A stretch of 64,000 bases of DNA from Sporothrix humicola (taxonomy: Eukaryota; Ascomycota; Sordariomycetes; Ophiostomatales; Ophiostomataceae). The stretch spans positions 300,432-364,431 of the forward strand of contig WNYE01000040.1 of NCBI GenBank assembly GCA_021396245.1, given 5' to 3'. Below the pieces are notes generated by a model, which did no database searches, had not been told where the DNA came from, and saw only the letters and a program-made list of their open reading frames with translations. This document shows positions 41,614 to 51,942 of the stretch, one piece after another (the first letter of the stretch is position 1; the number at the start of each line of letters is the position of its first letter). The position numbers and the translations under genes are program-made.

Positions 41614-43380
41614 ATGGCATCCCCCGAGCCCGCCGTACGAGCCATGCTGTCCAATTTGTGCCGGCAATGCGCACGGGCGCCGTCCCGGCCACGGCCGCTG
41701 TCGTCGTCTATAAACGCAGTTCGGCGTCTGTCCACTTCGACTTCGACTTCGATTCCGACCTCGACGTCCGCCTCGGCTGCCCGTGCCCGGTCCACGCTGG
41801 CCACACCTCCGGGTACTGCGGCAAAGGCAAACATCTCTACAGCGTCCAAGTCGGACTTGCGACAAAAGTGGAAGTCCAGCACGCCATTAATTTCGACGTC
41901 ATCGACATCAACATCCCCCCTCAACCCCACCACATCCGAGATTGCCCAGAATCAAAAACGGAGGAGCTCCATATTCACCAACAAGAACAACGCCGGCCCC
42001 AGCGCCGCATCCATTGCCGCCCACGATAAGGAGCACCGCCTGCTGGCCGGCGACGACCTGTTCCACTCATACACGGACTCGCCCATTCCCGATATGCGCA
42101 AGCGTGCCGCCTTTATCAAGATGCACGCCCACTGCCCGCACCCGCACCACCAGAGCACACATCTTCCGGCCGCCGAGCCGCGGCTCAAGACGACGCTGGC
42201 ACGTTTTGAGAACGGGAGCACGCTGCCGCCGGCGCACGTGGACTTTGAGTGCCCGGACTGTGGCATTCCTGTTTACTGTTGCGAGGAGCACTGGATGGAC
42301 GACTACGAGGCGCACTTGCAGATCTGCGACACGCTGCGCCAGATCAACGAGGACGACCACGACCTGCGGTCCGGGCGGCTGTTCCCCGAGTTCGACTACC
42401 CGGGCCCGCAGATGGAGGAGGCGCTCGTCAACATGACCAACTGGGACACGTTCATGTACACGCGCGGCTTCAACGCTGTCAGCGACGACCGCAGCATGCG
42501 GCAGGTGACGCGCCTGCTGACGTACCCGGTCACAATTGCGAGCGTGCTGCACGAGCTCAGTCCGTACAGCATCCGGAAAGGCGGCCAGCTGACCACCGAG
42601 GGTCTCAAGAGTTTCAGTGCTTTGCGGTACACGCTGCACCCGCCCAAGATGGGCGAGAGCGACAGCATCAAGGGTCTGCGGCCGCAGGCCCCCGCTGTCC
42701 GCCTGTTTATCCTGGGCGCCCGCGCCGAGTCGTCTCTGCCCCGCGACGTCTGGGTGCAGCTGGCCCATCTGTTCCCTAGCGCGCGCATCCATTTGATCTT
42801 CATCGGCCCGGAGAGCATGACGAACCGCGACGACGAGTTCCCGCTGCCGCCCCGCACGCCCGAAAACCCGTTCGGCGCCATCGTCGAGGATCGCGTGTGG
42901 CCGTCCATGAAGATCAGCACGATTGTCGACTACTACCACACGATACACAAGACGGGCTACTTTTATCCGTATGACCCGTACTTTGACTGCTTTATGCTGT
43001 TCCACCCCGGCCTGGGCCACCCGGCCAGCTCGCACGAGTGGACCGAGACGATCCCGCTTCTCTTGGAAACGAAGGCGCCCATTCTGGTGACGGGCTACAC
43101 GCAGTACGACATGGAGCGCGACATTGAGTGGGTGAACAAGACGGCGCGCGGCGAGTTTGACCTGCTGATGGAGCCCGGCGAGAACCTGTTCCGCAGCCAG
43201 CGGTGGGATCTCAACGACATGGATCCGCAGGACATCAGCTGCGGCAACTGGGGTCTGTGGGCCTTCCGTGGCAAGAGGTACGTTGTTCTTGGCGTAGCAA
43301 GCTGATTGAGTGTATAAGACAAAAGACATAATGCTAACAAAAACAGATACGAGGCTACGCGCAAAGAGTCGGACCAGTAG
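41614..43380 (+). CDS. MSS51: Mss51-like mitochondrial COX1 translational activator, MYND-type zinc
   Basis: Two exons, 41614-43277 and 43347-43380, encode 565 aa. The intron is 69 bp with GTACGT, GCTAAC and ACAG, and the second exon supplies only the last 11 codons after GKR (YEATRKESDQ). The N-terminus is an Arg/Ser/Thr-rich presequence with a low-complexity TSTSTS stretch. The first zinc residues are in MHAHCPHPHH, then FECPDCGIPVYCCEEHWMDDYEAH, then LFPEFDYPG, WDTFMYTRGF and RQVTRLLTYPVTIASVLHELSPY. This order matches Mss51, which in yeast activates translation of COX1 mRNA and binds newly made Cox1 at the inner membrane. The start is the first ATG in the frame. Family assignment is firm; the yeast role may not carry over fully. 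Confidence 0.9.
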
Positions 43381-44813
43381 ACGACCATCACGACGCTTCA
43401 CGATTCGATGACAAGCCGACATGCGACAAACTTCTTCTCTTCCTCCGCCTCCCTCTTTTATCCGCCTTCACGTCTCATTCCCCTCTTCCTTTCATATTCT
43501 TTCGCCTGTACAAAACTCATAGCTTCTTGCCTTTTTTTTGGTTTCATACTTTTATGTTCTCACTTACGCTCGCATTATGCCGCATCTAAAAAATATAGAC
43601 GTCCTTCTCATGTCTGTCTTCTTTCATGGTTTTCCTCTTCCTTACTCTTTTCTCTCTCACTCACTCGGGTGCATTGGGGCCGTTGGCCGTCGTGGCGTTT
43701 ATTAATGGCTGGGTCTTGGTCTTTTTGGCTTGGTCGTGGACTTTTGTCTTGGGTCTTGGAGTCCAACGTCCATCTTGTATATATCGATCTCCTGTACATG
43801 TCTGAATGCCATCACCGCTTTACCATGAGAGCATAAGAACGAGCACAAAATTTGCATAAGCCATGAACCATCCACATTTTATGCATCCATTACATTGACT
43901 CCCACGGCCTATCCCCGCTTGCCAGCTGGCAATGCATATTCCATGCACCAAAGATACGCCCATATGCACCACCTACGGTACACTAAGCACTGTCGCGCGT
44001 GCATCTGTCGTCCTGCAGGTCCATGTCTTTTAAATTATGGAAATGCCATGTTGTGCATGCGGCTCTGTCCGGCGACAGTGCCGGGAAGGCCGCAGATTCG
44101 GTCGCAGATTCGGCCGCAGATATGCAGACACCACGCACGGCAAATGCTCCTTTTGTTGTCACGACAACAACTACATGCCATGATGGTGTGGTCGACGACA
44201 TATATAGAGCCAATGCACATTATTTTTTTCGAGGAATCAAAAGTAAGAAAGGACGAGGCTGTGGGTTTAACATGGCTTGTGCTCGTCGAAACATTTCATG
44301 TCTCGTGTAACTTATAATATGGAGTAAGTATGATATAAATCTCCCCCATACGTCATATTCCATTTAAAATCAAGAATCAACAGCAATAAGTACGAATAAC
44401 ATACATACAAGAAAGAAAACAATTAAAATAAACGATGTGGTGATGATGATGTTCTGGAACTTTTGGGTGCCAATTGACGATCCCCTATATTTATAGCGCG
44501 TTATAGCGTGCTATAGCAGGGGAGCGGCCGCGCTATAGCGGGTTGTAGCGGGCAGTAGCGGGCTGCCGTCATTTAGCGTGGTTTCCCCCTCCATTATTTG
44601 TTAGCATTTGGGGGCACGGCCCCACACCGCCTGCCTGATAAGGGCGGTTCCAGGGACGGGAATGACATCTGGCGATCACAGGACAATTTGGTCGACATCG
44701 TAATTGCAGTGTTCTGTACTCTTGCATCTGCCAGGCGACACAACAATAGGGGCTCACAACACGCACCGACGACGATCGAATATTCTCGAGAGCGGACCAG
44801 CCTGCAGCGATCC
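43381..44813. other. Intergenic between MSS51 and the PXA gene
   Basis: From 43410 to about 43760 the + strand is CT-rich and is probably the MSS51 3' UTR. The middle is A+T-richer, with no frame resembling a protein. The part near 44490-44578 holds a phased TAGCG repeat described separately. Confidence 0.5.
44491..44578. repeat. 10-bp phased TAGCG repeat with palindromes, upstream of PXA gene
   Basis: TAGCG begins at 44494, 44504, 44536, 44546, 44556 and 44574, with a degenerate TAGCA at 44514. Steps of 10, 10, 22, 10, 10 and 18 bases put most copies on one face of the helix. CGCTATAGCG at 44531-44540 is a perfect 10-bp palindrome, and GCGGCCGC is next to it. The array ends about 235 bp before the start codon at 44814, which fits a regulatory cluster, but binding is not shown. 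Confidence 0.6.
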
Positions 44814-47800
44814 ATGACGACGACGGCCAACAGGCCCAAGGCGAGCGCGCCAGCGCCAGCCATTCTAGAGAAAACGACAGCAGACACAACAACCACAGCG
44901 ACAACAACAACAACAGCAGCCATGACAGAGAAACCGCCGATATCACAACCACTGTCCGGGCAGTCGCCACCGGCCACGCGTCGCCAACCGCCGCCACTAC
45001 CCCGCGCAGCCGGCATCGACCCCTTATCCGACAAAGCGACCATCCTCCTGATCCGAAGAACACTCTGCCCGAAAGACGGAACCCAAGGGACGGGCAACGG
45101 CCCGGCTGGCAGCGATTCCACACCCATAGAAGACCTGCTGCCTCCCCTCACAAGCCGCAACGACGTTGACCTGCAGCTCTACGCGCTGCTGGCCGTCATT
45201 GTCCGCGAGTTTGTACTGACGTGGTACAGCAAGATCACGCCCGACGACGACCAGTTTGTCACAGAGCTCGTGCAGATTGTGGCGCACTGCACGCGCGCAC
45301 TGGAGCAGCGGCTGAGGAAGGTGGACCTGGAGAGTCTGGTGTTTGATGAGCTGCCGGCGCTGCTGGACAACCATGTGCGGGCATATCGGGCGTCAAGAAA
45401 GCCGTTAGCGCAGCCGCCGATCGAGACAGATTCGCGGGCTGTGTACCACGCACTGTGGCCATTACCTGCGCTGTCGCCCGTGCCGCCGGTCGGCTCGGAG
45501 GCCCTGCTGACCGAGGTGCAGCCGTCGACATCAACATCAATACCCGACATCAAGGTGGGCGGGGAGAGCACTGGCTCAGGGAACGATGGCAAGGCCTACG
45601 CTGTCGCCCTCGAGCAGGCAACCAACGAGGCAGCATATCGCCAACTGCTTGTGCGTGGGCTGCTGGCCGTCCTTCTCCCGACGGAAGACCTCGAAAACGA
45701 GTGCCTCACGTCACTCGTCACACAAATATTTGCCGAGCTGCTCGTGGGCAACGTGCTGGCCCGCCGCGTCGCTGAGCCCTGGATGATGTACGAGATTGTT
45801 GGGCTCGTGGCCAAGATTGTGCGCGAGAAGATGGACGGCGACCCGAAAGACCCCAAGCAGGTGGCCAAGAAGAGACGTGCGGCGGCCAAACTTCAGAAAC
45901 AAGCGCAATCTGGCGGCGGAAACTGGATCACGACGACGGCTGCGCCTGTGTTTTGGTCTGTCCTCAAGATCGGGTTTGCCCTGTTTGCGTCGATACGCTT
46001 CTTCGTGACGAGCATCACTCTGTCGCGTTCGCTGCCTCTGCGAGGAATTGTCGTGACCAAGGCGAAGGAGGCGCCGACGGACGTCAAAGACAGAGACACC
46101 AAGGACGGCTTGCTTGACGTCAAGGTAGCCCCATCATCGGCCTCAATATACTCGGTCGCCACCTCCGTCGCCGGCACCGACGAGCCCGTCGTGCCCGTGC
46201 TGGCATTTAGTGTCTGGGCCACCGTTTCCAACATCATGCAGCTCGAAGTTCGTATGCCCTGGCTCTACGGCGGACTGTCTATGCTGCAGTGGCTGGCCAT
46301 GGCCGGTCCTGGCCGCATAGCCGCCCTCAACGGACCTCTTGACCGGTGAGTTCACACACGCATTTCTCTTCATCTCTTTATTTGTTTTGATTTCCCCCCC
46401 CCCCCCAGAGGTCCTGCATTGCTATCCTCTCATCTTTCTTTATTACCCTCCTCTCATCACCTCCAGCATATTCATGTCTATGCACTCTGTGCCTCCTCCT
46501 GGATGCCTGTCTTCAATGCACAATTCTCCTTTTGGACGCCATCCAGAGACCAAGACGGCCAGCGTCGCATCTTGCTCACCCCCCTAACCTCTGTTCCGTC
46601 CTATCTCTTTGATTTGCTTTGCTTTGCCAAATACCCCTGCTCCCCCTTGGTAGTACTTTCCCCATCCATTCCGCATGCACTGCAGGTCACTGGACTTGGA
46701 TTGTCTTCCTGCCGTCACGTCTCTTTGGTCAGGAACATCACAGTTCATGCCGTCTGGATGTCTCTGGATGCGGTTCTTTTTCATCTGCTTCTGGCATCTT
46801 GCATGTGAATTGTTTCCGATGCATTCACGCCTCCTCCCTTTCGCCTTCGTTTCTCGTTTTTGTTTTCTGTCGCCTTCTTTTCTTTTGATTTTCATTCTCG
46901 TCTTTCCATACGGTCCCGCCTCGCCTCGCCTCGCTTGGCTTTTCCAATATTGCACCTTTGGGATACGAGTGACAAAGGAAGGCCAAACAAAACAAGGCCA
47001 GGGTTGGAGGTTGCAGTTGCATACCGTTCCTTTGCGGCTGGATATTGCTCGTCAAGGGTCCCTGTCCAGTGGTTCTGGCCTCGGCTGTCTCTGCATGTCT
47101 CTGCAGACAGCCATCTACAAAGACAGACTGAGAAACTGACAAACGACGAAACCAACAAAACACAAAAGAAAGCATAAACTGCCCCCCCAACACCACTTCT
47201 TTCCGTTTACTTATATACACTCACAGACGTCGTATATCCCCACTCACATTTGCTTCACACTCGAAATCGAGACCGAGCCCGCCCAGGCCCGTTTCCGCGG
47301 ACCATCTTTTGGCACCCTTTCCACCCTCTTGTTGATTATTCCCTGTCTCTTTCAGTCCTTTTGCTCCATCAGTGATGAAGAAAGACCGAGCTCAAGGAAG
47401 TCTCGATGATATTTGACATTATTTTCTTGGCTCTGGCCCGTGTGCTTTTTGGGAGGTGTCCTCATTTTTTATTTGATTTTCTGTCTACCGACAGTTCTTC
47501 TCTACTTTGGACTCTCTGGGACCGTTGAATCGTTGCATCTCACACCCCCCTCCAAGTGGTCGTTTTTTGGCATTTTAATTTTGTCGTGGGCTTTAATGGC
47601 CTGTTTTGGTTCCGTCCAATAAAATGCCAAAAGTGCCTTTCTGGCCTCCTATTGCACAGAATTCATCCGCGCCAACGTCCACCAATGCACCTTAATTACG
47701 CGCCCGATGATCATAGCTCCCCTCCCTCTCCATCCTCATCCTCCGCCATCCGTCCCTCATTATCGTTCAACACTTTGTGGTCATCCTCGGCCCCCAATCT

Positions 47801-49985
47801 GTTCGCAGCAGATCGCCGCGCTTCTTCCTGCTTCCCTCCTCTTCCCATCCTTCTGTCTGCCATTCTGTCACTTCTTGTCACGTCTTGTCACCGCCGTCAC
47901 CTCTTGTCATTCCTGTCCCTCTTTTCTTCTTTTCTCCTCCCCCTCTGCCAGCGCTAGGGAGGGGCGAAAAAGACCTACCGCTTCGTTCCGTTCCCTCTTC
48001 GCGGCCGCCGGCCCCAGGTCAGAAGGCAAGATCCTGCACTGTTGCCTCTTGCTAGCTCTGTTCATAAGTTCCTAGCTTGCTTTTTGCGGCCCTTGTTTTC
48101 GTCACCCGTCGTGAGACATGAGAAAGACGAACGATGTGAACGACGTACAAGCCACGTGCTCTTCGTCGTTCTGTCTCTCACTTCCCTCTTGTCTGCCCGA
48201 GCCGGCCTGCTACGCTTCCCCTCCTTCATCGTTCACACCCTTCTCTCCCTTACCTGCTTTCCTGTCTGGGTCTAGTCCTGGGGAGCTTCATGCTTGTCCT
48301 GTGCCTGCTCGGTCTGTCTGTCATTGAGCTTCTTGTTTGTCTCTCTCGTCTCGCTTCTGTCTTCCCCTCTTCTCTCCCACCCTCCTCCTCGGTTGTTTAT
48401 CCCCAAGCTACGTTGTACGTTATGGTGGGATACAACGGCCATAGAGGTGGCCGGGCTGAGCTCTTGTTCCGGACAGATATGGGGACAAGAATAAGGTGAC
48501 GAGAGAAGCATCGCAAGTGCGCAGTGATTGTATTACAGCGAAAGCGGTCAAAGCTTGCAAACAAAAAGGCAACCCATGACATTCGGATTTTTTCTCCGTA
48601 TGCCTGCCTCTTTGCCTGCCTGCTTCAACCGTTTGCCATCACGACCTCCTCGAGGGTCAAAAGTGCACATTTCTGTCGCATTTCATGCTGTGCTCCCAAG
48701 AGCCATGTTGTTCCCAAAACCGGACCAGGCCCCTATAGGCCGGATACTGCCCGGAGAGAGACCAAACAGAAACAAATCCGGCCACACTCTTTTGAAAAGC
48801 ACAAATGCGCAAATACACACATGGACACATGCAGCATGCAAGCACTCTATCACTTCTCCTGCACGCACTACAAGTACAATGCAAGCCACTGGACAGAAAG
48901 CTCCTAGGCACACAAATTGCATGCGCAAGCGCAAGCGCAGGCACGCACTTTTTTGTCACCCATACTCGGAGCAACATGCACACACCCTCAGGACGTAACG
49001 GCGCAAGTCTTTTCTTTGTTTCGCTTTTCCGTCGTTCATTTTCTATCATATTTTCTGCTTTCTTTTTTCTGGATTCTGTTCCAGCTGCAAGTGCTATCAT
49101 ATTTTTTACTTGTTTCTCGACCTCGCCATTCTCGTGCATCAAACGAGAAAGCGATATTTTTATCATTTTTATCAATCAAAAAGACACAGCTGCCCCATTC
49201 TCCACCACGGCTTACAGCGGGACAGAAAGTTCTCACCTCCTGTACCTGTACTTTGTACCTATACTGAGTACTTTTATCTCCTGATTCTCGATTTTTTTTT
49301 AGCTGTTTGCCGCGACATCCCAGTGGAAAATCAGACACTTTGTTCGAAACACTCGTTCATTCACACTCTCTCTTACACGCACACCCTCCTGTCCCAAAGA
49401 ACCAGTGTTCTTGACCCCCACGCAGCACCCACGAAAGAGCTGCTTCACATACATCAAAAGAGTACATCTGGATGAAGTACACATTCAATTGCCATTGTCC
49501 TTGAGCGATCATTTGTTTATCACAATTCCATTTGCAGACCGTCGCCGTATCTTTGATTCTTTGATTTTTCTTTGATTTTCCTATTACCTGTACTAACTCC
49601 CTGCAGCCTCTTCTCTCACTACATCCACAAGTACGCTCTGGAGCCTGCACTGCTCCCCAACCTGCTGCGCTCCATCCGCGGCGCCATCTTCCCAGGCAAC
49701 AAGTTTGGCGCAACTCCGCCCACGCTTGTTGCGCCCGCCAACGATGAAGAGCTCGCGGCCCTCAAGCGGCGCACTGCCGAGACCGTGTACGCTGTCTGGA
49801 GCGACAAGAAGAAGCCCAGCGAGGCTGTCTTGGCCGAGATTGAAGGCGGCTTGCTCGACGTCTTTGACGACGCCTACTGCAACAAGCACTTGCTGTACAG
49901 CATTCTCGAGGCGATCTTCGTACGGCTGGTGCCTGAGCTTGCAGAAACCGGGGTCCTAGGCCTATGGGAAGAGCGGTTGAGTTGA
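44814..49985 (+). CDS. PXA-domain protein, probably membrane-associated
   Basis: Two exons, 44814-46345 and 49607-49985, encode 636 aa. The N-terminal 60 residues are Thr/Ala/Pro-rich. The PXA part begins near residue 75 with DPLSDKATILLIRRTLCP and continues with DLQLYALLAVIVREFVLTWYS, then FVTELVQIVAHCTRALEQRL and FDELPALLDNHVRAYR. Another block is YRQLLVRGLLAVLLPTED and NECLTSLVTQIFAELLVGNV. A hydrophobic stretch at about 373-400 (VFWSVLKIGFALFASIRFF) could be a membrane segment. The C-terminus (LDRLFSHYIHKYALEPALLP, then LLRSIRGAIFPGN) comes from the second exon and belongs with this family. PXA domains occur in sorting nexins and related endosomal proteins; a trafficking role is inferred. 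The ATG at 44814 is the first in the frame. The join across 3261 bp is in phase. Confidence 0.82.
46346..49606 (+). other. Giant intron (3261 bp) in the PXA gene
   Basis: The donor is CCGGTGAGTT after the codons for GPLD, and the acceptor is preceded by a perfect TACTAAC (49591-49597) and CCTGCAG. The bases CG on one side and C on the other rebuild an Arg codon and give GPLDRLFSHYIHKYAL, a continuous family sequence. Other introns in this window are about 50 to 285 bp. The interior is low-complexity, CT-rich on the + strand between about 46.4 and 48.4 kb, with no frame I recognise and no clear terminal repeats. Confidence 0.75.
46394..46406 (+). repeat. C13 homopolymer followed by AG
   Basis: Thirteen C in a row lie 49 bases into the giant intron, directly followed by AG. 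The tract looks like a possible polypyrimidine tract and acceptor for a short 63-bp intron (46346-46408), which would open an alternative end of about 130 codons. It is also a likely slippage and sequencing-error site. Confidence 0.7.
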
Positions 49986-51942
49986 GGGGACAAGACTTTA
50001 AAGCGATCTTGCTTCCTATGTTTTGATTGTTATTTTTGAATATTTGTCGTATTTTTGTGGGAGCCTACCCCCTAATTATTCCCCCTGTTTTTAGCCCCCA
50101 ACGTTTGAGCCTGAAAATAATACCATGATACCCTTTTCTATGCTTTTACTACTCCACGTATTGTATATCATATAATCATAGAACACGGTGCTTTTTGAGA
50201 ATTTACAGGGAGAGAAAGGTTTTTGCAAATAGCCGCCCAAAAAGCTTGGATTTTTTTTTTGTTAATTATTCTGGTTTTTTCTGTGCTTTGCTTGTCTTTT
50301 TTTGGTGTTGGTTGGTAGTTTTTTGTTTGTAGTTGCGTGCGTGCGATGTTGAGCCCATCTCCCATCTTCCTAAACCCCTCTGAAAGTGATGTGGCAGGGA
50401 GGGGGAAAGTGAAGACGAAAAAATGAGCCAACCAAAAAAACAATGGGGAGCGAAAGAGACAAGTAACAAATGGGGAGAGAGAAAAAGGGAAGAAAACAAT
50501 GGGTGATGAGGACAAGACAAGCTCCAATTCGCTCTGCCGTCACCAAAACACCCTCCGTATCTCGGATATAATTGTTTCTCCTCCTCCTCATTCGTGTAAA
50601 AAGGAAAACAGAAAAGAAAAACAAGTCTCTCACTCCCCCTTTGGCCTCCCAATAAAAAAAGAAGTAAAAAGAAGAGAAAAATAAATGACAATAGCCGTCC
50701 CAGAACAAGTAAGAACAAAAAAAAAGTAACAAAGCAGGGGGAGGAAAACAAATAAGCGAGAAAATGGAAGGGGGGAGGGTGGGAAGGGGGAAAACTCCGT
50801 CACAAAATCAACTCCAGTATTAACCAAACAGAAGCCATCAACTTCGTCCCAATCCTCTTGACCTCACGACCTCTCGTCGTCACCCCAGGAAATCCAATCA
50901 CCGTTCTTCCCTCTTTTGTTTGTTTCCCAATCCTCCTCACCCCAACAATATGAATGTTTGTGTGTGTTTGAGTGGACGTGTGTCCGAGATAGAAATGTTT
51001 CCTCTTTCTCTAGCCATCGGACTCGCGTCCTCAGCCTCGGCGAGATAATCCCTGTAAAAAAAACCACCCAGCCGAACAATAAGACGATAGACAATATAAT
51101 AAATGAGATGTGAAATATTGAAATAAGAAATAAAAACAAACAGTAACAAAAAAAGCAAACAAAAATGATAGATCAACGAGCAAGCAAACAATGAAATGTG
51201 AAATAGGAGAGAAGCGAGAAGCAAGAAGCAAGAGAAATATAGGAAATGGGGAACAAGTATGTACCGTCAACCGCTCCTTTGAAGCACTAACTCCAAATGC
51301 TAATAGGTTTCCCAATATATGCTGTTTCCTTCCACACTCTCGGCACATTAAACAAAGACGATGAAAAGAGGTGAAAACTCCAAGTAGAAAAATAAAAAAA
51401 ATATGAAAAAAGCCGTGGTCGCGTGAGCTGAGAGAGATCTTCCTTGGTAAATATGTGTGATGGCTATCCCCAAGAATGTGAATGATGTGTGGTATGTGCG
51501 GATGTAAGAAGGAGAGGGTATATGATGTAAAGCGAAGCGTGTGCGTGTTGATCGTTTCGTTGCCGTAACCGATCGTTGTAAAATATTTGTGTTTAGAGAT
51601 GAATGTTGAGTGTTGAGTGTTCTGTGCAGCCGTTGGACAGTTGACCTAGCCAGTGACAGCAAATAACAAAAATGCGCTCCAGAAAAGGGGGGCTGTGTTG
51701 GAGGTGGAGAGTGTGCATATTGTAAATGACTGGCTGGCAAAGATGCTGTTTCTGGGGCTGACACAAGAGTGAAGGATGGGATTATGGAGCTCCAAAAATG
51801 GAAATAGAAATAATATGAGAGAAAGAAAGAAAGAAAAAGAAAATAAGGAAGGGAAAAAAAGAAAAAGAAAAATGGTGAGGGAAAAACAAACAAACAGGGG
51901 CCTGCGCCCCTGAAAAAGTCGCCGTTGTTGGGGTTTGGATGT
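49986..51942. other. Convergent intergenic region, PXA gene and CENP-B-type gene
   Basis: No supported gene. From about 50400 to 51900 the + strand is purine-rich, that is CT-rich on the sense strand of the minus-strand gene to its right, and so may be a long 3' UTR of that gene. Runs of A and T and short frames account for everything else I see. Confidence 0.5.

Noticed and set aside
42067..43422. 451-codon minus-strand frame opposite MSS51
   Set aside because: Antisense shadow. The + strand carries the recognisable MYND and Mss51 motifs.
47683..47957. Possible nested gene in the giant intron starting at an ATG near 47683
   Set aside because: The product is a Ser/Pro/Leu run that follows directly from CT-rich DNA, with no domain or splice support.
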